The position numbers and the translations under genes were made by a program. Source: Pseudomonas sp. RIT-PI-AD (lineage in GTDB: Bacteria > Pseudomonadota > Gammaproteobacteria > Pseudomonadales > Pseudomonadaceae). From it: a stretch of 64,000 nucleotides of DNA. Shown piece after piece: positions 9,185 through 19,953 of this stretch. How positions within the stretch are numbered: position 1 is the first letter of the stretch; every line of letters starts with the position of its first letter. The stretch spans positions 230,867 through 294,866 of the forward strand of contig NZ_JANZKU010000002.1 of NCBI RefSeq assembly GCF_025642785.1. Reading direction: 5' to 3'. The notes under the pieces are model-generated. The model worked only from the letters and a program-made list of their open reading frames with translations. It made no database searches and was not told the DNA's origin.

Positions 9185-9654
9185 GAGGCCACCGTCCCCG
9201 CCTGTCCCGCCGCCTCGAAGGCTTTCAGCACGCGCAGGGTCGCCTCCAGGTCCGCGGGATCGATGCCCTCCAGCACGTCGCGACGCAAGCGGATCAGTTC
9301 TTCCTCGATGGCCAAGGCCAAGGCGCGTCCGCTTTCGGTCAGGTTGAGGGATTTGGCGCGGCGGTCGGCCGCATCCTCGCTGCGGCAGACATAACCGGCC
9401 GCGCAGAGTTGGTCCAGCAAACGCACCAAGGAAGGCCCTTCCAGGCCCGCGGCATGGGCCACGGTCACCTGCCGAACGCCATCGCCCAGGCGGGCGATCA
9501 TCAGCAGCGGCACGGCGCAGGCTTCGGAAATGCCGTAGTTGACCAGGGTGTTCTGGCACATGCGACGCCAATGGCGAGCCGCAGCGACCATGCCACTGCT
9601 GATGCTCAGGCGGAGCGAATCGGAATTCATAGGGGGGAGACTGCGCGCATACAT
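9181..9654 (-). CDS. MarR-family transcriptional regulator of the efflux operon
   Basis: Up to 157 aa with a winged helix-turn-helix: recognition region VAHAAGLEGPSLVRLLDQL and wing CRSEDAADRRAKSLNLTESG. MarR proteins are homodimers that usually repress neighbouring efflux genes and release DNA on binding phenolic ligands. It is the first gene of the efflux operon and its stop overlaps the pump start. Two ATGs are possible, 9654 and 9630. The first overlaps the palindromic operator and neither has a clear Shine-Dalgarno, so the N-terminus is uncertain. Autoregulation is likely. Confidence 0.88.
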   Translation of the reverse strand: MYARSLPPMNSDSLRLSISSGMVAAARHWRRMCQNTLVNYGISEACAVPLLMIARLGDGVRQVTVAHAAGLEGPSLVRLLDQLCAAGYVCRSEDAADRRAKSLNLTESGRALALAIEEELIRLRRDVLEGIDPADLEATLRVLKAFEAAGQAGTVAS

Positions 9655-9668
9655 AGTTTGCTAACTAT
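9653..9668. promoter_or_regulatory. Near-perfect palindrome, probable MarR operator
   Basis: The 16-bp sequence ATAGTTTGCTAACTAT has 6-bp arms (ATAGTT/AACTAT) around TGCT. It lies exactly at the 5' end of the marR gene. Palindromes of this size and AT-rich type are usual MarR binding sites, so it probably mediates repression of marR and the efflux genes. Binding is inferred. Confidence 0.6.
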
Positions 9669-9808
9669 CAATATCCACGAGCCGCGCGACGCCGTCAATC
9701 CGGCGGCGATGAAGCGCCGAGCCACCGGGCATCGCGGCCGGCTTCGGAATGACGCGGAAACGGCTGGCGGTCGATCGCCAGGCCGCTCTCAGCGCGCCCG
9801 GAAAGGGT

Positions 9809-10690
9809 TCAGCGAGTTTCGCCGATGATCCGCACGAACTCCCTGGCCGCCTTGCGCAAGGGCCTGGCGCGCAGCCAGACCGCGTGCACGGGCAATTTCA
9901 GCTCGTTCGCGGTGTTGCGGAAACGAATGCGCTGCAACCTGCCCTGGGCGAACAGCGGCTCCACCACCGGCAGGGGAAAATTCCCCCAGCCGATGCCCGC
10001 CTCCACCATTTCGATCGCCATCGACAGGCTGTCGGTTCTCCAGAAGGACTCGCCCAACAGCGGACGGGTATCGGCGAGGGGCCGGTCGCGGCTGGCCACC
10101 AGGATCTGCCGGATGGGCACCAGATCCTCCAGGTAAAGGGCCTCGCGATTTTCAAGGGCGGGGTGACGGGGCGACAGCGTGGCGACCAAGGATTCGTCCC
10201 CCACGTACTGGAACGCTTCGCGGACGTCCACCCCGAGCCCGGCGAAGGCCACGCAGAGGTCCAACCGGGCCTCGTGCAACAGCGCGAGGATGTCGTCCTG
10301 TGGGGCGGTCGACACCTCGATTTCCAGCAACGGGTAGCGGCTCGCCAGGGTTTCGATGCCCGCCAGCAGGAAGCGCGTGTCGATATCTGCGGCGATGCCC
10401 AGCGAAAGCCGGCTTTCCAGGCCGCTGGACAGTTCGAGGGCATGCACCTGGAGTTGCTTGAGCTGGTGCGCGACCAGGCGGGCATGGGGCATCAGCGATC
10501 GCGCCTGGGCCGTGGGTACCGGCTCGCGGTGGGAGCGGTCGAACAGGGCAAAGCCCAGTTCCGCTTCCAGGTTGGCGATACCCATGCTGACCGCCGAGGG
10601 CACTCGTCCCAGCGCCCGGGCAGCCGCCGAGAACGAGCCGTGTTCGATGACGGCGAGGAACAGTTGAATGGTGTCGCTGGAAAAACTCAC
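9809..10690 (-). CDS. LysR-family transcriptional regulator
   Basis: The 293-aa protein has an N-terminal helix-turn-helix (LFLAVIEHGSFSAAARALGRVPSAVSMGIANLEAELG) and a C-terminal periplasmic-binding-like effector domain. It is transcribed divergently from the PACE transporter across about 120 bp, the usual arrangement for a LysR regulator and its target. An inverted repeat lies in the shared promoter. The effector is unknown; a cationic biocide or polyamine would fit the PACE neighbour by analogy with AceR, but that is inference. Confidence 0.9.
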   Translation of the reverse strand: MSFSSDTIQLFLAVIEHGSFSAAARALGRVPSAVSMGIANLEAELGFALFDRSHREPVPTAQARSLMPHARLVAHQLKQLQVHALELSSGLESRLSLGIAADIDTRFLLAGIETLASRYPLLEIEVSTAPQDDILALLHEARLDLCVAFAGLGVDVREAFQYVGDESLVATLSPRHPALENREALYLEDLVPIRQILVASRDRPLADTRPLLGESFWRTDSLSMAIEMVEAGIGWGNFPLPVVEPLFAQGRLQRIRFRNTANELKLPVHAVWLRARPLRKAAREFVRIIGETR

Positions 10691-10710
10691 CGCGCTTCCC
10701 TTCTATAAAA

Positions 10711-10737
10711 CTGATAGGAGCTAACTTTTTCTATCAG
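10711..10737. promoter_or_regulatory. Inverted repeat in the LysR/PACE divergent promoter
   Basis: CTGATAG and CTATCAG form perfect 7-bp arms separated by 13 bp (ends at 10717 and 10731). The site is 20-50 bp upstream of the LysR start and before the PACE gene. Spacing and position fit a LysR-type recognition site. Confidence 0.45.
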
Positions 10738-10812
10738 ATCGCGTGACTCAAGATAGCGCTGAAATCAGCCCGCCTCCAGTAGGCATCACCAGATTCGTTC
10801 GAAGAGAAGGTC

Positions 10813-11241
10813 ATGCAAGGATTCAAACGCAAGATGCTGTACGTGACGGCCTATGAGGCCATCGGCATGAGCATATCCACCCTGGGCCTGGCCCTGCTCT
10901 CCGGCACCGCGCCCGCCCACACCGGCCCCTTGGCGGTCATGATCACCAGCGTCGCCGTGGCCTGGAACCTCGTTTACACCTATCTGTTCGAGTACTGGGA
11001 AAGCCGGCAGGCGGAGCGCGGCCGCGGCATCAAGCGCCGAGTCCAGCATGCGATCGGCTTCCAGTTGACCCTGGTGGTGTTCCTCATCCCCCTGATCGCC
11101 TGGTGGATGGCGATCAGCCTGCGCGAAGCCTTCCTGCTGGACGTCGCGCTGATCGTCCTGATTCCCTGCTACACCCTGGCCTTCAACTGGGCATTCGACC
11201 GGCTCTTCGGGCTTCCCGCCTCTGCCCTCCCCACGTCCTGA
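10813..11241 (+). CDS. PACE-family efflux transporter (AceI-like)
   Basis: The 142-aa protein has four transmembrane helices arranged as two bacterial transmembrane pair domains. It opens with the typical MQGFKRKMLYVTAYE and repeats the conserved pattern in the second half (RVQHAIGFQLTLVV). Glu15 sits in the first helix, as in AceI. PACE proteins export chlorhexidine and other cationic biocides, with short-chain diamines as likely native substrates. It is divergent from a LysR gene and ends at a hairpin shared with the pqs/phn operon. Confidence 0.9.
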   Translation: MQGFKRKMLYVTAYEAIGMSISTLGLALLSGTAPAHTGPLAVMITSVAVAWNLVYTYLFEYWESRQAERGRGIKRRVQHAIGFQLTLVVFLIPLIAWWMAISLREAFLLDVALIVLIPCYTLAFNWAFDRLFGLPASALPTS

Positions 11242-11245
11242 CGTG

Positions 11246-11276
11246 CCGACCGGGAAGCGCTTCGCGCCCCGGTCGG
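11246..11276. terminator. Convergent (bidirectional) terminator hairpin
   Basis: CCGACCGGG (11246-11254) pairs perfectly with CCCGGTCGG (11268-11276) around a 13-nt loop. It sits between the convergent ends of the PACE gene and phnB. There is no long T-run, so strength is uncertain. Confidence 0.5.
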
Positions 11277-11299
11277 GTTCGCCTGCCAGGCCGCGCCGA

Positions 11300-11905
11300 T
11301 CAGGCGTGCAGGGCCCGGCCCTCCATCGGCGCGCGGCACCAGGCCAGCGCATTCTCCAGCAAGCGCTGCCCATGGGTGGTCAGGATCGATTCGGGATGGA
11401 ACTGCAGGCCGAGTTGCCGATAGCGCACGTCGCCCAGGGCCATGATCTCCCCGTCGGCCTCGGCCAGCACTTCCAGCCCCGGCGGCAACTCGCTGACCAC
11501 CAGGGAATGGTAGCGCGCCACCCGCATGCCCTTTTCCAGGCCGGCGAACAAGGGGTGCAGGCCGTCGAAGCACAGCGGCGTGCTTTTGCCGTGCAGCGGC
11601 CGCCGCGCGAGGCCCACCCGACCGCCGGCCGCGACGGCGATGGCCTGATGACCGAGGCACACGCCGATCACCGGTAGCCGACCGCGCACCCACTCCAGCA
11701 GCGCCAGCATGCAGCCGGCGTCCTCCGGTCGACCCGGCCCCGGGGAGAGCATCAGCAGGTCGTAGTGCTGGCTCAGCAAGTCCGCCTGCAGGTTCGCCAG
11801 GCGGACGTCGTTGCGGACCACCCGGACCTCCGCCCCGAGCAGGCACAGTTGCTCGACCAGGTTGTAGGTAAAGGAGTCGAAGTTATCCAGCAGCATGATG
11901 CGCAT
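11300..11905 (-). CDS. phnB: Anthranilate synthase, glutamine amidotransferase subunit (PhnB/TrpG)
   Basis: The 201-aa class I glutamine amidotransferase has the nucleophile Cys83 in GVCLGHQ, the oxyanion loop LSPGPGRP and the catalytic His-Glu in FHPES. It supplies ammonia to the chorismate-binding subunit encoded just upstream, giving anthranilate. The ATG at 11905 overlaps the end of phnA by 23 bp and has GGAGGG upstream. Its length matches P. aeruginosa PhnB. Because it lies at the end of the pqs operon, it most likely feeds alkylquinolone synthesis rather than tryptophan, although TrpG function is not excluded. Confidence 0.92.
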   Translation of the reverse strand: MRIMLLDNFDSFTYNLVEQLCLLGAEVRVVRNDVRLANLQADLLSQHYDLLMLSPGPGRPEDAGCMLALLEWVRGRLPVIGVCLGHQAIAVAAGGRVGLARRPLHGKSTPLCFDGLHPLFAGLEKGMRVARYHSLVVSELPPGLEVLAEADGEIMALGDVRYRQLGLQFHPESILTTHGQRLLENALAWCRAPMEGRALHA

Positions 11906-13463
11906 CCCAGCCCTCCTGTTCGCAAGCGGCGGCCAGCAGAGCGGTCAGCACCGCCTGGGCCTTGTTGCGGGTTTCTTCGGCTTCCAGCCGAGGATCCGAA
12001 TCCAGTACCACACCTGCCCCCGCACGCACCTGCGCCACCCCGTCGCGCACTTCCGCGGCCCGGATGACGATGCTGGTGTCCAGGTTGCCAGCGGCATCCA
12101 GGATGCCGATGGCCCCGCCATAGCTGCCGCGGTAGCCGACCTCGTACTCGCGCAGCAATTGCATCGCCCGGACCTTCGGCGCCCCCACCAGCGTGCCCAT
12201 GTTCAGGCAGGCCCGGTAGGCGTGCAGGGCGTCCAGCCCGGGTTGCAACTCGCCGGATACCCGCGAGACCAGGTGCATCACATGGCTGTAGCGGTCCACC
12301 TTGAGCATTTCCCTCACCTGCCGGGTTCCCCGGCGGCACACCCGGGCGAGATCGTTGCGCGCCAGGTCCACCAACATCATGTGCTCGGCGATCTCCTTGG
12401 CATCCAGCCGCAGCTCGGCCTCCAGCCGGTTGTCCAGCTCCGGGTCGATGCGCCCGTCGGCGGTCCTTCCGCGGGGGCGGGTACCCGCTATGGGGTAAAG
12501 CTCCACCTCCCGGGTCGCCGCGTCGTATTTCAGGGCCGACTCCGGCGAGGCGCCGAACAGGCAGAAATCGCCGACATCGAGGAAAAAGCGGTAAGGACTG
12601 GGGTTGCGCCGGCAGAGCTGGCGGTACGCCGCCCAGGGGTCGCGGCAAGGCATGCTGAAGCTGCGCGAGGGTACGATCTGGAATACGTCGCCGGCGCCCA
12701 CGTGTTGCTTGAGTGCCTCAACCTGCAGGGCGAAGCGCTCATCGTCCAGGTCCACGTCCACCGATATCGACCCCTTTACCGGCCCCAGGGGCTCCGCGTT
12801 AGACGCCGCGGGTATGGCACGGGCGGCCTCCCCGGCCAGGGCATGCAGGCGCTCGCTCAGCACCGGCTCGCTCGCCTGGTCGAAGATGAAAACCTGCAGG
12901 CGGCTGAGGCGTTGCACGTGATCGATGTCCAGCAGCAGCTCAGGCACCAGAAACAGGTAGTCCGGGCATTGCTTCTCGGCGTCGTCGAGAACCGGCAAGG
13001 GCTCGAATCGCTCGGCGAGGTCGAAGCTGAACAGCCCGCCCAACAGCAGCGGCGAAGCGCCCGTATCGCACGTGGAAGCCAAGACCACGCGCAGCGCCTC
13101 CAGGATCGACAGGCCATGCAGGCGGCTGTCTTCGTCGGCCTCGCGGCGCTCATCGGGGAAGCGCCAGCGCAGCAGGTCTTCCTCGCGCAGGCAGCTCACG
13201 TCCGGCGGACACCGTTCGCTGAGCGGATCGAGCAAGGCCCGGCCGTTGGCGTTCAACGCCCACAGGCTCACCTCGGCGCCCCAGCACTCGATTCGCAGGC
13301 AGCTGGTCAGCACCGCGACCGTCCGCCGTGGCGCCTTGCTGTCGACGTCGTAGCAGTCGAACAACATGCGGTTGGCGCCGCCCTGGCGCCATACGGACAG
13401 GGCATCCACCGCCAGCGGGCGGTACTCCAGCTGCGCCTGCAGCATTCGGAAATCCGTGTTCAC
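11883..13463 (-). CDS. phnA: Anthranilate synthase component I (PhnA/TrpE)
   Basis: About 526 aa. The C-terminal chorismate-binding domain has the signatures YPIAGTRPRG, EHMMLVDLARNDL and GNLDTSIVIR. The N-terminal half is the divergent TrpE-type regulatory domain. The best start is a GTG at 13463 whose first bases overlap the stop of the DAHP synthase gene (GTGA), with GGGGAGG about 6 bp upstream. An in-frame extension to 14402 lies inside that gene and is discarded. With PhnB it converts chorismate and glutamine to anthranilate, the substrate of PqsA. Length and order agree with P. aeruginosa PhnA, except for the enzyme inserted upstream. Confidence 0.92.
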   Translation of the reverse strand: MNTDFRMLQAQLEYRPLAVDALSVWRQGGANRMLFDCYDVDSKAPRRTVAVLTSCLRIECWGAEVSLWALNANGRALLDPLSERCPPDVSCLREEDLLRWRFPDERREADEDSRLHGLSILEALRVVLASTCDTGASPLLLGGLFSFDLAERFEPLPVLDDAEKQCPDYLFLVPELLLDIDHVQRLSRLQVFIFDQASEPVLSERLHALAGEAARAIPAASNAEPLGPVKGSISVDVDLDDERFALQVEALKQHVGAGDVFQIVPSRSFSMPCRDPWAAYRQLCRRNPSPYRFFLDVGDFCLFGASPESALKYDAATREVELYPIAGTRPRGRTADGRIDPELDNRLEAELRLDAKEIAEHMMLVDLARNDLARVCRRGTRQVREMLKVDRYSHVMHLVSRVSGELQPGLDALHAYRACLNMGTLVGAPKVRAMQLLREYEVGYRGSYGGAIGILDAAGNLDTSIVIRAAEVRDGVAQVRAGAGVVLDSDPRLEAEETRNKAQAVLTALLAAACEQEGWDAHHAAG

Positions 13464-14449
13464 AGGCACCTCCCCAGCGCGGGCAACAACACCCGCAGCT
13501 CGCTCATCAAGGTCTGCAACAACGGCGCGGTCAACGCCTGGGGACCGTCGCTGGCGGCCAGTTCGGGGTAGAGATCGGCTTCCACGATGATCCCGTCGGC
13601 GCCCACCGCCGCCGCGGCGCGCGACAGCGGAATCACCAGATCCCGGCGGCCCGTGCCATGGCTGGGATCGACCAGCACCGGCAGGTGGGTTTCCTGCTTG
13701 AGGACCGCCACGGCATTGAGGTCGAGGGTGTTGCGGGTCGAGGTCTCGAAGGTACGGATGCCGCGCTCGCAAAGGATGATCGAAGGGTTGCCATGGCTGT
13801 ACAGGTACTCCGCAGCGGCCAGGAACTCTTCGACGGTCGCGGCCGGACCGCGCTTGAGCATGACGGTCTTGCCGGATTGGCCGAGCGCCTTGAGCAAGGC
13901 GAAGTTCTGCATGTTGCGCGCACCCACCTGGAAGCAATCCACCCAGGGGAACATGGCGTCGATCTGCCTCGGGTCCATGACTTCGCTGACCACCGGGAAA
14001 CCGTACTGCGCGCGCGCCGAAGCCATCAGCAACAGGGCCTCTTCGCCCATTCCCTGGAAATCGTAGGGACTGGTGCGCGGTTTGTAGGCGCCCCCGCGCA
14101 AGGCATGCACGCCCACCTCCGCCAGCACCTCGCACAGACCGGCGAGCTGCTTGCGCCCCTGCACCGCGCAGGGTCCGGCGATTACCATGAAGCGCTCGCC
14201 CCCGAGCCTGTAAGGCCCGAGATCCACGCTTCCCGCAGCCTTGTAGGATTTGCGGGCCAGGCTGTATTTGCCCTGCAATTGCAGGACGCGCTCGACCCAG
14301 GGCTGATCCGCGAGTCGTTCGGGAATGCCTTCGCCCCGCAGGATGAAGACCTGCTGGCCGTTGTCGTGAAAATGACTGAACACCGCTTCCGGCGGAACCC
14401 ATTTGCGGAGCTCGGCCTCGTCCTCTGGACGTCGTAGAACCACGATCAT
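13460..14449 (-). CDS. Type I-beta DAHP synthase inserted in the pqs operon
   Basis: The 329-aa enzyme joins phosphoenolpyruvate and erythrose 4-phosphate to DAHP, the first step of the shikimate pathway. Residues 1-65 fit the ferredoxin-like regulatory domain found in Thermotoga-type (I-beta) enzymes. The barrel shows GPCAVQ (92-97, metal-ligand Cys94), KPRTSPYDFQG (123-133), MLKRGPA and DPSHGTG. It starts 72 bp after pqsE with AGGGAGATACAGG upstream and ends inside the phnA start. The P. aeruginosa pqs locus, as I know it, has no such gene. Here it could commit carbon to chorismate and anthranilate. Whether the N-terminal domain still gives feedback inhibition cannot be told. Confidence 0.93.
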   Translation of the reverse strand: MIVVLRRPEDEAELRKWVPPEAVFSHFHDNGQQVFILRGEGIPERLADQPWVERVLQLQGKYSLARKSYKAAGSVDLGPYRLGGERFMVIAGPCAVQGRKQLAGLCEVLAEVGVHALRGGAYKPRTSPYDFQGMGEEALLLMASARAQYGFPVVSEVMDPRQIDAMFPWVDCFQVGARNMQNFALLKALGQSGKTVMLKRGPAATVEEFLAAAEYLYSHGNPSIILCERGIRTFETSTRNTLDLNAVAVLKQETHLPVLVDPSHGTGRRDLVIPLSRAAAAVGADGIIVEADLYPELAASDGPQALTAPLLQTLMSELRVLLPALGRCL

Positions 14450-14521
14450 CCTGTATCTCCCTGTCGTTGAAGTCGAACGGCTGCTATGGATAGGTGCGAA
14501 TGGCGCCCTGGCGGACGCCCT

Positions 14522-16431
<1,910 letters not shown>

Positions 16432-16530
16432 GGCGAATCTCCGCGGTGTTCGATGGATGCCCGGACCCGGACGCGCGCGCCGGCCAGGGGGCGGCAGGAC
16501 ATGTCGCAAACCTGGGATGCATGGCGAAGG

Positions 16531-17574
16531 TCAGCACACCAGGACCTCGCCCAGTTGCCAGACCTGGGCGGCGAAGCCCCAGCCGGTGGCGGCCCCGGCC
16601 AGCATCACGCGATCGCCGGGGCCTATGCGGCCCTGGCGCAGCGCGGTGATCAGCGTGTAGGGAATGGAAACCGAGATCATCACGCCGGTCTCGGCCATGG
16701 TCATCAGGTACTGGCCTTCCTTGCAGCCGATGCCGTCCGCCCAGGCCTTCACCAAGTAGGGCGCCGGTTGGTGGAAAACGAAGTGATCGATGTCCGAGCT
16801 CTCCAGGCCCGCCTTGGCCAGCGCGCGTCGCATGGCCAGCGGTACGTTCTCCGGGACGAACGTTTGCATCTTGGTCTGGCCGTCGTTCAGCAAGGAGAAC
16901 AGCAGGCGCGGCCTGGCCTCGGCGGAAGGCTTTTCCGGGAGCCGCCAGCGCCCGGTGGCGACTTCGTAGAAACGCGCATCGCTGTGCTCGGACGACCCCA
17001 GCAGTTCGCAGGCACCCTCGCTGCGGGTGAGCAAGGCAGCCGCACAACCGTCGGCGAAGATGGTCGAGGACGGCGAGGTGAAATCGAGCATGTTGGACAT
17101 GTATTCGCTGCACACCACCAGCACCCGGCTCGCCTTGCCCTGGCGGATCAGGCTCGCCCCCAGCCGCAGGTTGAGGAGGAAACTGCTGCACTCCATCTGG
17201 GTGTCCAAGGGCAATGCGTTGGCGAGCCCCAGGTGCTTGCCCAGCACGTTGGCGAGTCGCGGGTACAGGCGCCCGCCCACGCCAGGCAGGACCTCGCCGG
17301 CATCGGTCATGATCGGGCAGGAGGCGGAGCAGATCAGCACGTCGACCTCATCCGCCGCCACGCCGCTGCACCTCAGCAAACGCTCGGCCGCGCGGGCCGC
17401 CGCGCTGAACTCGTTCTCGCCACGCTCGGGACGGAAGAAGCCGCGCCGCTCCACGCCCCAGAACTTCCACCAATTGGCCGGGACGTCCCTTAGCCCATCG
17501 AACAGCGGATCATCGTTTTCCCGCCGCGTGGCGGGCAGCTCGCAGGTCAAGGCCGCCAGTCTGACGTTATGCAT
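16531..17574 (-). CDS. pqsC: PqsC, catalytic subunit of the PqsBC condensing enzyme
   Basis: The 347-aa KAS III-like protein has the active-site Cys129 (TQMECSS) and His268 (VFHQPA). The position of the usual catalytic Asn is replaced (AETGVM), as known for PqsC. It receives an octanoyl group and condenses it with 2-aminobenzoylacetate to make 2-heptyl-4-quinolone (HHQ). It works as a heterodimer with PqsB, whose gene overlaps it by 8 bp. Acyl-chain preference cannot be read from sequence. Confidence 0.94.
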   Translation of the reverse strand: MHNVRLAALTCELPATRRENDDPLFDGLRDVPANWWKFWGVERRGFFRPERGENEFSAAARAAERLLRCSGVAADEVDVLICSASCPIMTDAGEVLPGVGGRLYPRLANVLGKHLGLANALPLDTQMECSSFLLNLRLGASLIRQGKASRVLVVCSEYMSNMLDFTSPSSTIFADGCAAALLTRSEGACELLGSSEHSDARFYEVATGRWRLPEKPSAEARPRLLFSLLNDGQTKMQTFVPENVPLAMRRALAKAGLESSDIDHFVFHQPAPYLVKAWADGIGCKEGQYLMTMAETGVMISVSIPYTLITALRQGRIGPGDRVMLAGAATGWGFAAQVWQLGEVLVC

Positions 17575-18406
17575 GGGCTCCTCCCATCAGTTCCAGGGTC
17601 ACGCCCTCGACCACCATGCCGAAGGGGTCGAAGCTGATCAGCAGCAACTCATCCAGCCGATCGCGCTGCGCGGCCTCCATTTGCCGGGCCAGCTCGAAAG
17701 GTCCCAGGCAACGCCCGTTCGGACGACCCTCGCCGAACCATTCCTCACGTATCCAGGCACGGGGCGCGAAGGCATCCGCCAACTCGATCGACGCGTGACG
17801 AACCGCTTCCGGCAAGGTCTCCTGGGGCGGCAGGTAGAGGCGCCCCTTGAAATCGCCGGGCGAGCGCATTTCGGTGTTGAGCGGAATGCTCAGCGGGCAC
17901 CAGTCGCCGACCAGCGGCAGGCGCCGGAACCCGGCGCGCCCGGTGGGTTGGCAGAGCAATGCGAGGGCCCCATCGCACAGGGCGAAACCGGATGCCTCGT
18001 CAATCTCTAGCCCCTCGGCGCACTCGCCGCGAACCACCAGCACGTGGCGGTAGCCCTGGTCGCTGGCCAGGCTGTCGACCATGTACAGGGCCCGCGCCAG
18101 GCTGGCATCGGTCAGGTCGAACACGTGCGCGCGCTGGGCCCCCAAGCGTTTCTGCAGGGGGTGGGAGATTTTCGGACCGATGATGTCGTGCTGCTCGACC
18201 AGATGGTCGGGAGACAACGCCAGGCCGACGATCAGGTCGATTTCGCCGGCCTCCACGCCCGCCCCGCGCAACGCGTCCTCCACGGCGGGAAGCAAGCGCT
18301 GGATCAGCGCCTCGCCCGGTTCCGCCTTGGGCCGCTCGCCGCCTAACACGCCCTCGTGACGCACGTACGTCGAAGGCAGATTCACACCCATCGCCTGGAT
18401 CAACAT
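17567..18406 (-). CDS. pqsB: PqsB, non-catalytic partner of PqsC
   Basis: A 279-aa thiolase-fold protein of the size of PqsB (slightly shorter than the FabH group). Where FabH has its catalytic Cys this protein reads VFDLTDASLA, so the nucleophile is absent, as expected for the structural subunit of PqsBC. The ATG at 18406 has AGGAGA upstream and overlaps the pqsA stop by 7 bp; the longer frame to 19078 lies inside pqsA. Overlaps on both sides suggest strict co-translation of PqsA, PqsB and PqsC. Confidence 0.92.
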   Translation of the reverse strand: MLIQAMGVNLPSTYVRHEGVLGGERPKAEPGEALIQRLLPAVEDALRGAGVEAGEIDLIVGLALSPDHLVEQHDIIGPKISHPLQKRLGAQRAHVFDLTDASLARALYMVDSLASDQGYRHVLVVRGECAEGLEIDEASGFALCDGALALLCQPTGRAGFRRLPLVGDWCPLSIPLNTEMRSPGDFKGRLYLPPQETLPEAVRHASIELADAFAPRAWIREEWFGEGRPNGRCLGPFELARQMEAAQRDRLDELLLISFDPFGMVVEGVTLELMGGAHA

Positions 18407-19953
18407 GCCTGGTTCTCCTGAAGGCATTCCTGATTGAGTATCCCGGCCAACCGGCACAATTCGCCGCGGGCCAGCTTGCCGTTGTCGTTGCGCGGCAGCG
18501 CCGCGAGAATCTGCAAGCGCTGCGGCAGCATGTGCGAAGGCAACTCGGCGGCGAGCCGCTGGTCGATCCATTGCGCCAGCAGCGCCGGATTCACCCCGCG
18601 GTTCGGATCGAGGGTGACGAACAGCGTCGGGCGCACGCCGTCGTGCTCGCTGCTGCCGGGCACCAGCGCGGCCTCCAGCACTTCCGGGAAGTGCTGGCAC
18701 ACCGACTGCTCGACCTGCACCGGCACCACCCAGCGACCGTTGACCTTGAACAGGTCGTCCTCGCGCCCGCGATAGCGGTAAGCCCCGCTTTCGTCGCGTT
18801 CGAACAAATCTCCCGTGCGGTACCAGCCCCCGGCGAACCGGGCCTGGCGCTCGGCGTCGGCGCGCCAGTAGCCCTGGCTGACGCCGGGCCCACGCACCAG
18901 CAGCACACCCTGGCGATTCGCGCCTTCGAGGGTGACGCCGGCGTCGTCCAGCAAGCGGCACTGGTAACCCGGCAGCGGGTATCCGGTCCTTTCCGCGAGC
19001 GCGGCACCCGGTCGATTGGCGAGGAACACATGGCCCACTTCGGTGGCGCCGATGCCGTCGCAGATTTCCAGTCCCCACTCAGCCCAGAAGTCGAACTCGA
19101 CCCGCGGCAACGGCGAGCCGGCGGAAAACGCCAGCGTCACGCTTTGCAGGAGAATCTCGGCGTGGGGCCTCAGCAGGGGGTAGATCGCCGGCACGCCGAA
19201 GAGCACGTCGGGGCGGAATTCGAGCAGGTTCTCCAGGACGCGCGCCGGCGTCGGCCAGCGCGTATCCAGCAACGCCGAGGCGCCGCAGAACCAGGGGAAG
19301 AACAGGCTGTTGCCCATGCCATAGCCGAAGAACATCTTGGGGATCGAATACACCCGCGCGCCTTCCCTCAGGTCGAGGTGATCGCGGGCGAAGGCCTGGC
19401 AGAAGCCGAAAGTGCTTTCCAGGCTGTGGATCACGCCCTTCGGCGCACCGGTGGAGCCCGAGGTGTATTGCAAATAGGCGGGAGCGTTCGCGGGCTGGCG
19501 GTGAAAGTCGTTCCACGCGGGCTGCGCCGCACCGACCAGCGCGGTGAGGGTGAAATCGTCGAACGCGTCGTCCTCGCCTCGGGCACGCAGGGTGAGAGGC
19601 GCCCGGGGACCAGCCAGGGAAGGCGCGTCGGCCTCACGTACCACCAGGGCCGCCTGGCAATCTCCGACGATCTCCGCCAGGGTTTCTTCCCTGGACTTCG
19701 GGTTGACCACCGTGGGAATCGCGCCGACCGCGATGCAGGCGAGAAACAGGCAGACCAGCGACGGAGAATCGTTCAGGGCGATGACCACAGGATCGCCCGG
19801 TTTCACCACCCGGACGAGCTGACTGGCCAGGGCCAGCAGCGCCGTCGCGCACTCCCCGCGCGACAAGGTCTTGCCCTGGAAACGATAGAGCGCGGCGTGC
19901 GGTGCGAAATCGAGGCGAAGCAGGGCTTCCGTCAGATTGACTCGCTTGGCCAT
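18400..19953 (-). CDS. pqsA: PqsA, anthranilate-CoA ligase
   Basis: The 517-aa ANL-superfamily enzyme has the same length as P. aeruginosa PqsA. The phosphate-binding loop is YTSGSTGAPKG and the A5 motif is GIGATEVGH. YRTGDLFERD follows, and the C-terminal catalytic Lys is in NDNGKLARGE. Long stretches agree with the P. aeruginosa protein as I remember it, for example VVIALNDSPSL and FFGYGMGNSLFFPWF. It activates anthranilate to anthraniloyl-CoA, the first committed step to alkylquinolones and DHQ. It is the first gene of the operon and lies downstream of a lys-box palindrome. Confidence 0.96.
   Translation of the reverse strand: MAKRVNLTEALLRLDFAPHAALYRFQGKTLSRGECATALLALASQLVRVVKPGDPVVIALNDSPSLVCLFLACIAVGAIPTVVNPKSREETLAEIVGDCQAALVVREADAPSLAGPRAPLTLRARGEDDAFDDFTLTALVGAAQPAWNDFHRQPANAPAYLQYTSGSTGAPKGVIHSLESTFGFCQAFARDHLDLREGARVYSIPKMFFGYGMGNSLFFPWFCGASALLDTRWPTPARVLENLLEFRPDVLFGVPAIYPLLRPHAEILLQSVTLAFSAGSPLPRVEFDFWAEWGLEICDGIGATEVGHVFLANRPGAALAERTGYPLPGYQCRLLDDAGVTLEGANRQGVLLVRGPGVSQGYWRADAERQARFAGGWYRTGDLFERDESGAYRYRGREDDLFKVNGRWVVPVQVEQSVCQHFPEVLEAALVPGSSEHDGVRPTLFVTLDPNRGVNPALLAQWIDQRLAAELPSHMLPQRLQILAALPRNDNGKLARGELCRLAGILNQECLQENQAC

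Noticed and set aside
7337..9394. 685-aa plus-strand frame across the FUSC gene
   Set aside because: Antisense of a pump with obvious membrane helices; composition is shadow-like with no motif.
11895..13571. 558-aa plus-strand frame across phnA
   Set aside because: phnA has intact chorismate-binding signatures on the other strand; this frame has none.
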